Positions 37,345 to 48,973 of a DNA stretch of 64,000 nt are shown piece by piece. The stretch spans positions 558,001-622,000 of the forward strand of contig JAMZAV010000100.1 of assembly GCA_024449915.1 (NCBI GenBank), written 5' to 3'. Origin of the DNA: Sweltsa coloradensis. Its lineage: Eukaryota; Arthropoda; Insecta; Plecoptera; Chloroperlidae. Position 1 is the stretch's first letter, and each line of letters starts with the position of its first letter. The position numbers and the translations under genes were made by a program. The notes below the pieces were generated by a model. It made no database searches. It saw only the letters and a program-made list of their open reading frames with translations, and had not been told where the DNA came from.

Positions 37345-37484
37345 GCAGTGTTGGTTCGAGCGCTAAGCGCTTGACTCTGATACGGGAGGTCCCGGGTCGA
37401 AACTCGAAAGCCGTCGTAATCGGCAATGACGACTGAAGGGTTTTCTCGAAGTTTTCCTCAGTCTGCGAATGTAATTGAATCGGT
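37345..37484 (+). mobile_element. tRNA-derived SINE
   Basis: GTTGGTTCGAGCGCTAAGC (box A region), GACTCTGATACGGGAGG, then TCCCGGGTCGAAACTCG (box B with one base lost). A tRNA-unrelated body with GGGTTTTCTCGAAG and TTTTCCTCAGTCTG follows. Element M1 begins immediately after it. Confidence 0.65.
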
Positions 37485-37486
37485 TA

Positions 37487-38586
37487 TTTGAGAAACCAAA
37501 TAAGACATGTAACCATTGTTCTGAGTAAAACGCAAAAAACGTGCATTTAAAACCCTGAAGTCAAATAATGCAGGTTTTTTGATGTAGCAATTTAGATGTG
37601 GCATAGTTACATTGATTTTTGTTGATATTGATATTAATGAGCACGTAATTTCATAATTACGAGAGTGTTATTAGCGTGGACTTATTTGGTTTCTCATTTA
37701 ACCCTTTCCAGCCCAAATTAAAAATTTCTAAATTAAGTCATTTTTGGCAGTTATCGAATTTCTAATTTTTTTCTAAGATTTTTAGTGTTTTTCAAAAAAA
37801 TTTAATCATGTATTTTAAGAGATTTTTGGAAATTTTGGATTTTGAATTTGAGCATCATTTGAAGTCCAAATTCAAATTTGAAACACATTCCTAAAACTAG
37901 ATTTTTTTTGAATTTTTGCATGTATTGCATTTTTTTTACTAAAAAATTAGCAATAGGTACTAGAGATTTATTACATTTCCGGGAAAACCCCAATTTTTCC
38001 CATTTTTATCCTTTTTTGCAGATATGTATTTTCAATTTTCTCTCTAAAATTCACTTTTTGTCCCATTGACATGGGGCAAAACTTTAATTTTTTTAAATTC
38101 AACCAAAATTTAAAAAAAAAATGGTATCAAATTGGAAAAACGTATTGAGTACGGTACCCAGATTAAATTTTGAAAGTTAATGATTCCAATTGGAGTCATG
38201 GGAAAGGGTTAAATGGGGCGGGGATATATAAAATTAGTAAAAAAGAGGTAGTGTCATAAGTTTTATGATTGTTTATTATAGTAAACATAAAACTACATTT
38301 TTTAAGACTTTGTTTAATAAAAATTTCTCGGAAATGAGAGCCAATGACTCATTTTACTGAAAGTGACTTGTTCCGTTTCTCAAATCAATACAATTTTTTC
38401 TTCAGAACGGATGGACATGACTTATTCGGTTTCTCAACTCAAAGGGAAAATATTGACCGAAAAATATTTCGTTTCTCTATCGAAAAATATTTCGTTTCTC
38501 TACTAATCGATAGGTCTTGAAATTCTGAAGGAAATGGCTATCTTAACTCATTTACGCCATTTGGGTGACTTATTCGGTTTCTCAAA
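37487..38586. mobile_element. TA-flanked element M1 with repeated terminal motif
   Basis: TA dinucleotides flank inverted ends TTTGAGAAACCRAATAAG. Further copies of the same motif lie inside at 37679, 38363, 38418, 38461 and 38484, mostly in the right half. Repeated subterminal copies are typical of transposase-binding sites. A TA target suggests Tc1/mariner-type mobility, but no transposase is present. Without the nested element at 37698 it is about 590 bp. Confidence 0.7.
37698..38212. mobile_element. TTAA-flanked MITE (T1) nested in M1
   Basis: TTAA at both edges and 12-bp inverted ends TTAACCCTTTCC. The ends fit piggyBac-type MITEs. The body is very AT-rich with no coding potential. It separates two subterminal motifs of M1, so it inserted later. 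Confidence 0.8.
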
Positions 38587-38589
38587 TAA

Positions 38590-39770
38590 TAGATTCAAAA
38601 TTGATTGTGTCCTGAAACAATTTTTTGCCGACGGCGCTATTGTTCATATTTTTGATGATTTATAGTTTTTTAAATACGAATATTATTGAAATAGTAGGCT
38701 CAAATACATAAACTAAAAATTATTTTAAATAAACAATCACTGCAAACTTTCGAAATACATTTAACTTCCCGCGCTGTTTGACTTTGAGGTTAGGTTGGTC
38801 TGTTTGTCAACAACAGCTGCAGCAGGTGCCAACTGTATGTGTGTCCAGCCCAGGCGTGCTCCAGGCCAAGGTCCAAGCGACCTAATGTTCGGTGCCGGAA
38901 ATTGACGAAGAGGTGGTAATGGGCAACATTGAGAAACCACAAAGAGTATTTAGGGACAGGCTCGGACAATAGTTTGCTACGGAACGGATGTAGGCCTACC
39001 GATTCCCAAGGCATGTAATTTTGGTTCTGTGTGAGGAGCTGAAGCTTGGGTAGGGGTAGAGGCCCTAGGGTACTGCGCGATCGCATGCTTTGCCAGTAGG
39101 CCTACCTAGCTCCTACCTAAGTTCTGGTTTCTTTGAGATACATGGCATAGCCTACCTACACAAGCGATTTTGCGAAGCAATCGCATCAATTGCTCGGCGA
39201 AGTATTCACTTTCCACTGGGGGTGATGGTCTAGTCGCCAGAATAAAGTCTCGGGTAAGTCTGAGTGTGAGAGCAGTCTATCAAAGCCTAGGCTCTATTCT
39301 CTATCTTAGAACATAAAACATAGGTAGCCTAGGCCCTTAGATGGTTAAATGTTGGCTAGCCCTAGGCTTAGTAAGTAAGGATTGGATTGGATTGGATATT
39401 GCTTAACGTCTCATATTTATGCACTTTGGCTAATCGAGACGAAGGGAGGGACGTAAGGGAGACGCGGGGGGACAAGGGGTGGACATGCCTATGCTGGTCA
39501 GAACCAGTCACAAGCGTATGGGGAGGGCAGGGGTTCCCCCACGTCGTGGTCGTCTTCGTCTGTGTCATCATCCGTCCGTGTTGTCATTGTCGTCACCGTC
39601 GAGGAGGTAGTCAAAGGGAAGGGGAAAGTTCCCCGACGACGACCCAGAGCTCGCCATTAGTTTTAGGAAGTGAAACTCCCCTACTCACGGGCCAAACCAC
39701 GAGAAGGTTGCGAGTTGGACTTTGATGGCCCTAGTAGTAGTAGGCCTAAGTAAGTAGGGCCTAAGTAAGT
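38590..39770. other. No gene recognised; GGATT repeat near 39380
   Basis: (GGATT)n at 39378-39397 could be the tail of a minus-strand retroelement. The frame at 39387-39725 has no recognisable domain. Confidence 0.35.
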
Positions 39771-40315
39771 AGTAAAGCCTTCGATACAATAGACCACAAA
39801 ATTGTTCTGGCAAAACTAGAAACTCTCGGTATACGCGGAACAGCTCTAAGCTGGGTATCTTCCTTTTTGTCCGAACGTACCCAAGTAGTTGAGCTCAAGG
39901 CAACAAATGGCCAAATCACCAATAAAACCTATTCTAAACCTCTGCCCATTCGCTGCGGTGTACCCCAAGGCTCAATATTGGGCCCACTAGCATACATTCT
40001 CTATGTTAATGACCAATGTGATTTTTTAGATGGGACCCTCAGCCAATATGCTGATGACTCCAGCCAACTATTAACCCCCCCAAAACTAAACCTGCTGTGG
40101 ACCTTTCTCCCCTAATGAACGAACAAGTAGCCCGTATGTCGTCCTATTGCCGCGGCAACCAGCTCACCATATCACGCTTAAAAACGATGTATCTATACTT
40201 TCATACTTCCAATAACACTCCTCCTTTCAGTCCCCTTGTACGTCTAGAATCTAATATCTTTCCCCGGGCCAACTCTGTGAAAGTCCTAGGCCTAACACTT
40301 TCAGAAAACCTGAAT

Positions 40316-40443
40316 TTAGTTTTTATTGACAACGGGACTCAGGTCCCACAAGTGCAATATAATATACATAGTAATACAATAACTAAAATTAAGCTTAAAC
40401 TAAACTAAAACTAGACTTATACCAGGCCTCGCGTATCTTATGT

Positions 40444-40486
<43 letters not shown>

Positions 40487-41152
40487 AATGTTTGTGTGTG
40501 TGAATGTGTATGTGTGAGTTGATGTATCTGTGTTAACTTAGGTGATTACTTAGGTGTTTTGGATAGTGCAAGGTTTATCATTGTTTTGTAGTTGTGGATG
40601 GGGGTGTTGTGAATGTCAATATGTGTATCATTACTGATTGTGTTGAACAGGTTTTGAATGCGGTTTATACATGAATGTTTATAAATGTCTATGCGACTTC
40701 TGGATGCGTAAAAAGTAAGTTTGTTTCTAGTGCATTTAGTGGGGACATGGTAATTAATAAGTTCTAGGAGGTTGGTATCTGTTAAGTTATTTACAATTTT
40801 GTACAGAAATACTAGGTCAGTAAACTTGCGCCTGTCACCTAGAGTCACTAGATTGTTTTCTGTGCACAACGATACGTAGTTACATCTGTGATAAGCGACA
40901 CCCTGTTTAAAACAAATAAATTTAATGAAACGCTGCTGCACCCGCTCAAGGTTAGCAATGTGTGTTACGTGGTGCGGGTTGTAAATAACACTTGCGTAAT
41001 CTACCTGGGGTCGTATTAGCGAGATATACAGTCGTCTTATTGTTGGGATAGAGAAATCCTTACCGCAGTTACGCTTCACAAACCCAAGAAGTTTAAAAGC
41101 CTTAGAGCTGATGTGCGATAGGTGTTGGTTGTAGGTGAGGTGACTGGTCTAC
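40316..41152 (-). mobile_element. LINE L2 fragment nested in L1
   Basis: The minus strand encodes LTYNQHLSHISSKAFKLLG, then KRNCGKDFSIPTIRRLYIS, ending SKTPK with a stop at 40546. This is the RT thumb and C-terminal region of a LINE family distinct from L1. The 3' UTR has a (CA)n tract and ends near CAATAAAAAC at 40316. The C-terminal 177 codons are uninterrupted, so this copy is younger than L1. It is 5'-truncated. Confidence 0.85.
40444..40482. repeat. (TG)n microsatellite in the L2 3' UTR
   Basis: About 17 TG units on the plus strand with variant TGTGAATG units after it. Confidence 0.95.
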
Positions 41153-42081
41153 CCACTGTGATCACGTAGCCAACAAAATCCTATCCGGATGTTACGTTAT
41201 AAGAAAGCTGAAACAAATTGTCCACCCCCATGTACTTTTACTAGTCTATTTTGCACACATCAACTCCCATCTATCATATGGCCTGCTATTTTGGGGAGCG
41301 TCCCCTCAAGCAAGCAGGATTTTCATACTCCAAAAGAGAGCCATTAGAATTATAGCCGGAGTCTCAATGACGACATTCGTGTAGAGATCTCTTTAGAAAG
41401 CTCGGAGTTCTTACACTAGCTTGCATCCTTATTCAGTCAGCTGCAATATTTGTTCGCTCCAACAGTCACCTCTTTTCTATTAATGCATCTGTGCACTCCC
41501 ATAACACTAGAGCCAGCTTCCATATCCACCGTCCTGCCCACAATTTATCTATTTTCTCGCAAGGCCCAGAATATTTAACCTCTACTCTATACCTACAATA
41601 AGCTCCCAAACCTAATCAAATCATGCCCCACAATAACCTCTTTTAGACATCACCTGAAACTGTTCCTTACTGCTAAAAGTTTTTATACTATCAAAGAATT
41701 CCTTAGTGAGTAAACACACTTGGCAATGCCTATAGGCTTTCTGTTAATTAGGCCTACTCACTCATTTACTATTGTAATTAATGTAGGCCTATTTTATTTT
41801 ATTTTATTTTATCTTATTTTAATTTAATTTACTTTTAATTTAAATTATGATACCTGCACCTCGCAACTAGTAGTAATGTTTTTTTGACGATGCTTATAAT
41901 GTACAATGTACCGATCAAACAGCAATAAATACTCGACTCTACTCTACTCTAAGTAAGTAAGTAGTTTATTCATTGGACAAATACTAAGCACAGTACCTAT
42001 AGATAATAATACACATATAATATAATATACAGTAGGCCTAGCGAAACTTGCTAGCGAAACACGCTGTCAAACCGTCACGCG

Positions 42082-42289
42082 CGCCCCTAGCGAAAGTGAG
42101 AGTCAACTAACGATGACTGTTGGGCCGTGATGATATAATAGTTTGAAAAAAGTTTTAAGTGAAGTTGGTATTAATTTTATTATTATTATTATATTATTAT
42201 TCCTCCAAAGTTCGTTGTACAATTGTATGTAAATCACTGAATTTTAGGCGGCGGAGGCGTTTAGTTGACTCTTACTTTCGCTAGGGCGC
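42082..42289. mobile_element. Short TIR MITE (P6)
   Basis: The left end GCGCCCCTAGCGAAAGTG, extended by AGAGTCAACTAA, is inverted at the right end with two or three mismatches. The centre is AT-rich with (TTA)n. A further TAGCGAAAC phrase lies just outside the left end. Confidence 0.75.
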
Positions 42290-42904
42290 TCTATAGTGTC
42301 GCGGCGGTACGCGTAGCCGACGGCAGCAAATCACCCTGCAGGCAGTGCATTGAAGTTTTGCTACTGTAAGAGATTGTTATACTGTGGTATAAGTGTGTCA
42401 CAATTCTCTGTAAAGAGGGATAGGGTAGTGCAATGAATAATTCTAATTTTAACTCTAATAACTTATAATATTACCATCTAGGATAATGAATGTACCCTAC
42501 AAAGAATAAAATATAACTGAGCTAGGCCTAAAACTGTAGGTGTAACACACAACAGATTGTAAATGTAAATAAATAGATTTGGAAAAACCAACAACTTAAC
42601 AAAGGCGGATTATTACAAAAGCAAATTTAATTATTAATGTTTACAAAACAAGAGATAGAAAATACAGAAAAATATAAAATACCATGGGTACAAGTTGCTG
42701 GTTACGGGTTTATAAATTCATTTTAGGTATAAAAACATGTTTCTTTAAGCCACGCATTAAGTTTGTTTTATAGGCCTAAATGCTCAATGTCTGGGCATTT
42801 TTTATCTCCAATGGTAGCTACCGGTAGTTTATTATATAGGCCTATAGGCCTAGTGAGTCAAAGATAAGTGGGACTAGTGGAGAAGCGTGATGTTTTGTGT
42901 GTAG

Positions 42905-43260
42905 GGAGATGTATTGATTAAGTTCTTTATTAAGGTGGGATTAAGGCTAGTGAAGCCTTATCTTCCATCCAACCTGATTTTAGTGATAAACTACAAAAAT
43001 AATTAAATTTAATTGCTACAGCTTATCCTAGATAGGCATATTAAAGTAAACAAAGAATATTCCATACATACTGTAAATGAAACTATATAAACAAAATACA
43101 TGTATAAGCTGAGGCCTACTTACATAAAAATGACCTTGTATTACTGATAGAAATTGTGTATGTGCGTTGTTAGCACAAAAACAATTTGTTTTGAAGAAAA
43201 TAAAGTCCGCATGTAATTCTAATTAAAATATTTATATTATTAAAATACACAATCATTCAC
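42905..43260 (-). mobile_element. LINE 3' UTR fragment, same family as L3
   Basis: On the minus strand GATAAGGCTTCACTAGCC and TTAATCCCACCTTAATAAAG parallel the 3' end of L3 at 44040-44100 (AAGGCTTAACAGGCCTTAAT, then AATAAAG). Only the untranslated tail is recognisable, and the far boundary is uncertain. Confidence 0.5.
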
Positions 43261-43316
43261 ACATCTCATTCATTCCTAAGAGTGTAGTGCAACCAAAGAT
43301 TAGGTGCAACGTCATT

Positions 43317-43965
43317 AGGTTTGTTTGGTTTGCTACACGAACTTACACTTTACACTAGTGTGGGCTCAAAAAGTCTAAAAGCGTTTCGTATTAAGTGTAG
43401 TGTAAAGTGTAGCTGTCGCCCGTTTGGTTTGACTTCGTGTAGTATAAAGTGTAGCATTTCCACACGAGCTCTAGGAGGTCGTGTAGAGTGTAGGGTAAAA
43501 TTTAGGCGCAACATTGAAGAGAAACAGCTTAAAACATGATGAATGACACATCTTTCATTGACAATCCGATATAACTCATAAAATCAATTAATAGTAGCTT
43601 AGTACGCATTAGAAACTCATTCAGAGTCTTTTATTTATGTGGCACTATATTTTGTGATGAGGGCAAATACTTAGGGTACTCTAACCTCATATTAGGATAA
43701 ACACTATTGAAGTTTATATTCAAATAGCTTTTCATCGTTCTGATAGTACACATATACTATCATTTTGATCATTAGTGCCTTTCAACAGTACTGTTTGTTG
43801 TTTTATTATGTTTTAGTAGTTTGACAGTTCGATGTGAGCGAATCTAGTGCAGAGTGTAGATTAAAAAACGTTTGGTTATCTTGGGTAAAGTGTAGTGTAA
43901 TTTGGTTTCAATGCCTACACTACACTACACAAGTCTACACTACACTAGGTAAACCAAACAAACCT
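43317..43965. mobile_element. 649-bp TIR element P5
   Basis: Inverted ends AGGTTTGTTTGGTTTRC, with GTGTAG-rich subterminal regions on both sides. A copy of nearly equal length lies inverted at 61878-62525. The frame at 43321-43539 lies entirely within the repeat and is not supported as a gene. A target duplication could not be fixed. Confidence 0.75.
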
Positions 43966-45058
43966 ATTACTGTAGAAGGGAGATAAATCTATATTACTAC
44001 TAAATATCTCAGGAGTGTGAACGAGTAGGATACGAGTGTGTTGATTTGATTGTCGTCTTTATTGATGGCGGGATTAAGGCCTGTTAAGCCTTCTCTTCTA
44101 TCCAACCACTTCCTAATCACAACACATCACGACATTACAGGATTACATAAAATATTGAAATAAATTTAAATACTATGATCACTCAAGTTAAATGTGCAAT
44201 TTAAGAGCTAAAAATAATGTCATCATACTAAAAACTAAAACATTTGGAGTAGGCCTAACATTATTGCAAAGTTAAAATTTTCTAGGCATATAGTAATGTT
44301 ATGCAAATTTTGGTTTTAAATCTATTTATGTAAATCTACAATAGTTTAAGAAACATTCATTCATCCATTCACACAAAAGTACACAATTAATATGGCTTTA
44401 GCCATTGTGTGCAGAAATACAAGGAGCAGGAGCAGGTTGTGGTATGCATTACTCAATCATTAACAAAAGCTGTAGCGGCTGATGTTTATAGCTGCTAATT
44501 AATTATAATTACTCAAGTAATGTTGATATACTTTACGCTTGAAAGTGTCGTAATTTATTCCGTAAACATCCCTGATGCTGGTTGGTAGAGTATTCCAGAC
44601 TCGAATAGCGTTTACTGTAAAAGAGTGGTCAAGAAGATTGGTTCTATGGGTTGGAAATGTTAACTGAGTACCTGATCTAGATCTAGTGTTGAAGGTATGG
44701 TTTGAGAATAGGTATTGAAAATTAGATGCTAGGTACGAAGGTGTTGATGTTGAGAGCAGAGAGCTCAAAATGCCTGTGTTCGTTTCATCTTTGGTATAAA
44801 AAAATATGGTCATATTACCCCTGGATTCAAAAATCTTCCGTGGATTCGTCTAAATGACCGTAGAAATCTACACTCGATTTGCCTTGTACGAGTGTGTTGC
44901 AGAGTTGTGTGGAAAAAGATTTGGGTTGTTGCGTACAAATAGTGCACATGATTTATAAGACAGTAAGAGTGAGTATTTTAATGCTGGGAAAAATATTTCT
45001 GCAGGATGTTTGCCAGGAAGCACCCACCATAATCCGGATGGCTCGTTTTTGAAGGCGG

Positions 45059-45520
45059 CAGGCACATAGAAATGATTTGAAAGTTGGGGGGAGTCAAATC
45101 CATCATCATGTCTTGAGGGCAGCAGCTGGGGTTTGGGGTGAAGCCCCAGCTGGCAAATGCCCTTTCGCCAAAGGCGAAAAGATTTTTCACCACACTACAG
45201 TTATTTCGTCATGTTTTAACTGTACTCGGACTCTGTAAACAATGTTTTACAGCAACTATCTGCGATCTAAAAACTAAAAAAATGAACATGAAGTGGACCA
45301 TTTTGGTAAATTTTAACCTAATTTTTGATGTAATGACGAAGAACATAGAATACTCGGGATGTTAAGAAATAAGAATTCACACAATCTACTGGCTGCAATG
45401 AAAACTTATACACTTGAAGTATATTTGTCAAATGTGAAACAGATAGATCTTTTGATGGGAGTGCCAGAGTGAAAAGTGGGGGTCAATTCCCCCCATTCCT
45501 CCCCCCTTCCTTCACGCCTG
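45059..45520. mobile_element. Non-autonomous hAT element nested in L3, 462 bp
   Basis: Flanked by GAAGGCGG (45051) and GAAGGCTG (45521), an 8-bp duplication with one change. The ends are CAGGCACATAGAAATG and, inverted on the right, CAGGCGTGAAGGAAG. The body shares TTATTTCGTCATGTTTTAAC and TCTGCGATCTAAAAACT with 17629-18546. Removing it plus one duplication rejoins the L3 reading between SLQK and RAIRI, which proves the boundaries. Confidence 0.85.
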
Positions 45521-45529
45521 GAAGGCTGA

Positions 45530-45800
45530 ATACTCTACTGGCCTGTGGTAATGCACCCCAAAAGATCAATTCATATGGGATGTGTGAATGGATGTGAGCA
45601 AAATAAATTAAACGGAGAGTTTTGGGCTTATGATTGGTTTCATTCTACGTAAAAGATAACAACCACTTCTTATTTTACCACAAACCTTATCGATGTGGAT
45701 ACTCCAGTCTAGACATTTAGTCATTGTTAATTCCTAAAAATTGTACATTTATAACATTAGTGGGCAATGGTTTTTGTATTTAGACGAATGAGTGGACTAG
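45530..45800 (-). other. Degraded RT thumb region of L3
   Basis: The minus strand still reads LDWSIHIDKVCGKI and RSGCYLL in one frame and SHIPYEL in another, showing a frameshift between them. It belongs to L3 and is listed to explain the gap. Confidence 0.5.
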
Positions 45801-46404
45801 AGGAGGGGATTGAAAAGCAACTGTGGAAATTTAAATATACAGTTTTCCGCTGTTGAATATTTAGAAGATTTTGTTCACAAAATGCTGACATATTGGCTAC
45901 TTGTTTGTTTGATTGTTGAGTTGTCACTGATGACTAGTGTGACGGAGTTGTCCATAGCTGACTCGAGTCATCAACAAACTGGGTCAGTAACCCAAAATCG
46001 AAAGTCTCAGGCATGTCGTTTACGTATAAAAGAAAAAACGGAGGACCGAGTATTGTGCCCTGAGGTACACCACAAGGCAATGGGGGTGGGTGAGAAGTTA
46101 GTGAAGTATGCATATTGTTAGATAAGTGGCAGGTTGTATAACTACTTGTGTTATGTTGGAAAGGAAAGAGGCTGCCCAGCTTTTAGCATTGCCTCTTATC
46201 CCCACGTTTAGGGGCTTTTTTAGGCTACTTGCTAGGGCCTAGGTCCCCAAGACCCTCAGGAACTAAGTATTCTAAGCCCCTACCTTCTTGTTACTTAGAC
46301 CTATTCCTATTCTAGGCATGGGTACAGCCTACGCATGACGATTTACCCTCAGAGGCCTTTGACAGCCTTGGGCCTGGGCCTGGATTTAATCATAGGGCTT
46401 AGAT

Positions 46405-47012
46405 TAGGGTTGCCATATTTAAAACTCAAGGCAGCGGGACAAATCCTTTCAGGGAAAATAGCAAGGGGGTTTGGGGGCGGAGTCCCCCAACTATAGCGCC
46501 GCAGGCGAAATTTTTAAAAACTAGGTTTTTAGAGTGCGTTTTAATTTTAAGCGTTTTAGATAAAAATGCTGGATTGAATGCAATAACAAAATATTGTAGA
46601 AAAAAACAGAAAACCAACAAAAATGCATTGGAATTTGGAATACTAATGACACTTTTTACATACGTAATTAAAAACAAAACAAAAAAACGGAAATGAGTCA
46701 GAGACTGAGGTTTCGCGATGTACACTGTACACCCCTACTCCTCCGCCCCCTATCATCAACACTAACCAAAGTGCTGACTGTCGAGCCAAGCCAAGTACTT
46801 TGGCGACGCACACGCCGCCCGTGGCCCAAATAGGTTGCTGTTGATAGATTTGCACGTTTTGGACTGCATATATCTGATATTGTAAATTGGACTTTTAACA
46901 ATTTTTCTACCAAGCGGGACAATTGTGTCCCGCTTGGTGCATTGGCGGGACGCGGGACTTAAAATTGGATATCGGGACTGTCCCGCCGAAAGCGGGACGA
47001 ATGGCAACCCTA
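46405..47012. mobile_element. Non-autonomous hAT element, 608 bp
   Basis: Perfect 12-bp inverted ends TAGGGTTGCCAT, flanked by GCTTAGAT (46397) and GCTAAGAT (47013), an 8-bp duplication with one change. GCGGGAC repeats occur near both ends, and the right end forms the local hairpin AAGCGGGAC/GTCCCGCTT. The ends resemble Charlie-type hAT elements. The minus frames of 60-99 codons here are shadows of the GC-rich ends. Confidence 0.85.
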
Positions 47013-47554
47013 GCTAAGATCCAAGAACAGACATAACCGAAGTTGAAGCCTAACCCTAGGTCTAGTCCAATGTATCCAAGGCATGGCATTTAGAGTTTAA
47101 TAAGCCTTAAATATTTATTGCGAGACATAATGTCCAAAACACGAAAAAGGGAAATCCAAAACATGTAATGTATTTCAATTCTGGAAATTCCCACCAAACC
47201 GTTTATCTTACGATAAATCCAAATTAACCGGCGCATTCACATTGATTTTAACATTGATATATCCAGTAGCCTAGGCTATGCAAATTTGAGGTAAAAAAAT
47301 ATTCCCAAAGTTGACCAAAATGGAGTAAATTTTGGTGATTTTACCAATTTTTAATTCAAATTTAATGAATTAATTTAGGAATACACATAGGCTACTGGAT
47401 AGCATAGTTTTATTCTTTATTAACGTTTGTGTGAAATTTCATAACGGTGTTATAAACCGTTTAGGCCTACCCGGAATAAACAGAAAGCTGAGCGCCTAAA
47501 CTCTTCTCCGCACCAGCCATAACAGTAGGTCTTCATAAGTCTTTTGTATTTCAG
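47013..47554. other. Expected upstream intron of the Harbinger relic
   Basis: AT-rich with no repeat ends. It finishes in TTTTGTATTTCAG, the acceptor of the next feature. Confidence 0.4.
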
Positions 47555-48439
47555 ATTTCTTCAAAATGCACCAATTTCCCAACTAATTGGTTGTGTCGAT
47601 GGGACGCACATAACCATGAAAGCTGCTTTGGTAGATGAAGCAAATTATGTAAACAGGCACAACAAGCTTTCGATCAATGTCCAGGCTATTTGTGGCTCAA
47701 AGCTCAGGATAATGAATGTTGTTGTGCCGTGGCCTGGAAGCACCCATGATAGCTTCATTTGGAGACAGAGCCACATTAAGGAGCGTCGGGATGCAGGTGT
47801 CATCGGCACTGGATGGCTTTTGGGTATGGTCATTTTGAATTATTTCCAAATATTCTAACCACAGGTTTACATGTAGGCCTAGCTGACATTAGAGCCATGC
47901 CAATGAGAGGCCTGTGCACTTGGGAATATGTCACTAATGGGAAAAAAAGATGACAGTGCTTATATTTCTTACGAAGCCACGGGTGTTTGCTTGAACATTG
48001 CACTTTGATTGATCTACTCCCCTTTGCTGTGCCAGCGACTCTGAAGGCCTGTGTTTAGTTCTGCAAATAAGCCCACATTTGTTTTAGATCCTTTCTAAAT
48101 AAGGCTCAATAGCTAACTGAGCCTACTTACCGTAGTTCAAACCATGTTCATAGTTCTGGGGAACTTTTTACATGTCAAAATATATTTTTTAGGGTACTCT
48201 TAGGACATCATTTTTTTCTAAAGTTTTTTTACTGAAACTTACATCAACTTTTTAGTGTAGGACAGTTAAAAAAAAACTGAAACTATTAAATTATCATCAG
48301 AATAAGCTGAATTTTTAATATGTTGTTGAGACAATAAAATGGTTAGGCCAACATGTTTTTTTTAACAGATCATATGGGGTAGATTTTAGGGCTGTTCCTA
48401 TTTACCCCATGTTCCCATTTACCCCACTTACCCCTGACG

Positions 48440-48530
48440 AAACCTATATTTCTGATGAAACCTATATTTGTATTATGTACGAATCCATGGTGAATAAATT
48501 ATCTTATCTTATCTTATCTTATCTTAATAT
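48440..48530 (+). mobile_element. Retroelement 3' end with (CTTAT)n tail in the intron
   Basis: CCATGGTGAATAAATTATC runs into about five TTATC units. A polyadenylation-like AATAAA followed by a short tandem tail matches the other LINE tails in the window. Confidence 0.5.
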
Positions 48531-48597
48531 TAGAAAAAATATTTAGGCAATAAATTAAATATAATAATAAATTTTATTTAAAATATTTCTGATGTTA

Positions 48598-48973
48598 TGT
48601 GAGAAACATGTAGAGATAGGGTAGGAGACCAACAGCTTACCTGAAGTGGAGTAGGCGCGCCGTGATAGAATACATAAACACAAATAAACAAATACAACAC
48701 TACATTTCAAACGTTTCGGTCTACATGACCTTCCTCAGTGAGTCTAGAGAACTCTTCTCTACTCACACCTCAGTGAGTAGAGAACTCTTCTCTACTCACT
48801 GAGGAAGGTCACGTAGACCGAAACGTTTGAAATGTAGTGTTGTATTTGTTTATTTGTGTTTATGTATTCTATCACGGCGCGCCTACTCCACTTCAGGTAA
48901 GCTGTTGGTCTCCTACCCTATCTCTACATGTTTCTCACATGATCCAGCCTTTTGGCATTCCTTTCATCACACC
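48598..48973. mobile_element. Inverted PLE terminal-repeat pair without coding region
   Basis: A 15-bp direct repeat ATATTTCTGATGTTA flanks the insert (48583-48597 and 48974-48988). Inside, two arms of about 165 bp are inverted copies, each with CTGAGGAAGGTCACGTAGAC then CGAAACG. GGTC/GACC would form a stem next to GAAAC, the layout of the hammerhead-like motif in the PLE at 58587. I read this as head-to-head terminal repeats of a PLE that lost its interior. Confidence 0.6.

Larger units (their letters stand above)
39774..41957 (+). mobile_element. LINE L1, 5'-truncated, split by another LINE
   Basis: The plus strand begins inside the RT domain with KAFDTIDHKIVLAKL, then GVPQGSILGPL (motif B, about 39955) and QYADDSS (catalytic motif C, about 40045). 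After the nested L2 it resumes at about 41153 with THCDHVANKILSGC and reaches HSHNTRASF. The frame shifts near 40095 and stops occur after 41390. The 3' end is AGCAATAAATACTCG followed by (ACTCT)n, a LINE-style short-repeat tail. It is a dead copy of a jockey/CR1-like clade. Confidence 0.85.
44040..46130 (-). mobile_element. LINE L3, 5'-truncated, split by a hAT element
   Basis: The minus strand starts with [15 protein letters not shown] (motif B, about 46070), then FVDDSSQLW (motif C, Y to F), HSHIPYELIFWGALPQASR up to 45521. After the hAT element it continues with RAIRIMVGASWQTSC and ends with NAIRVWNTLPTSIRD and a stop at 44499. The 3' UTR reaches AATAAAGACGAC near 44050. Frameshifts and stops make it dead. 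It belongs to the same broad LINE group as L1. Confidence 0.85.

Noticed and set aside
43321..43539. 72-codon Cys/Ser/Arg-rich frame
   Set aside because: It lies wholly inside TIR element P5 and is not kept as a gene in the other copy.
45810..46121. 103-codon plus-strand frame
   Set aside because: It is the reverse-strand shadow of the RT motif B to C region of LINE L3.
46426..47089. Five overlapping minus-strand frames of 60-99 codons
   Set aside because: They cover the hAT element at 46405-47012 in different phases and have no transposase motif.
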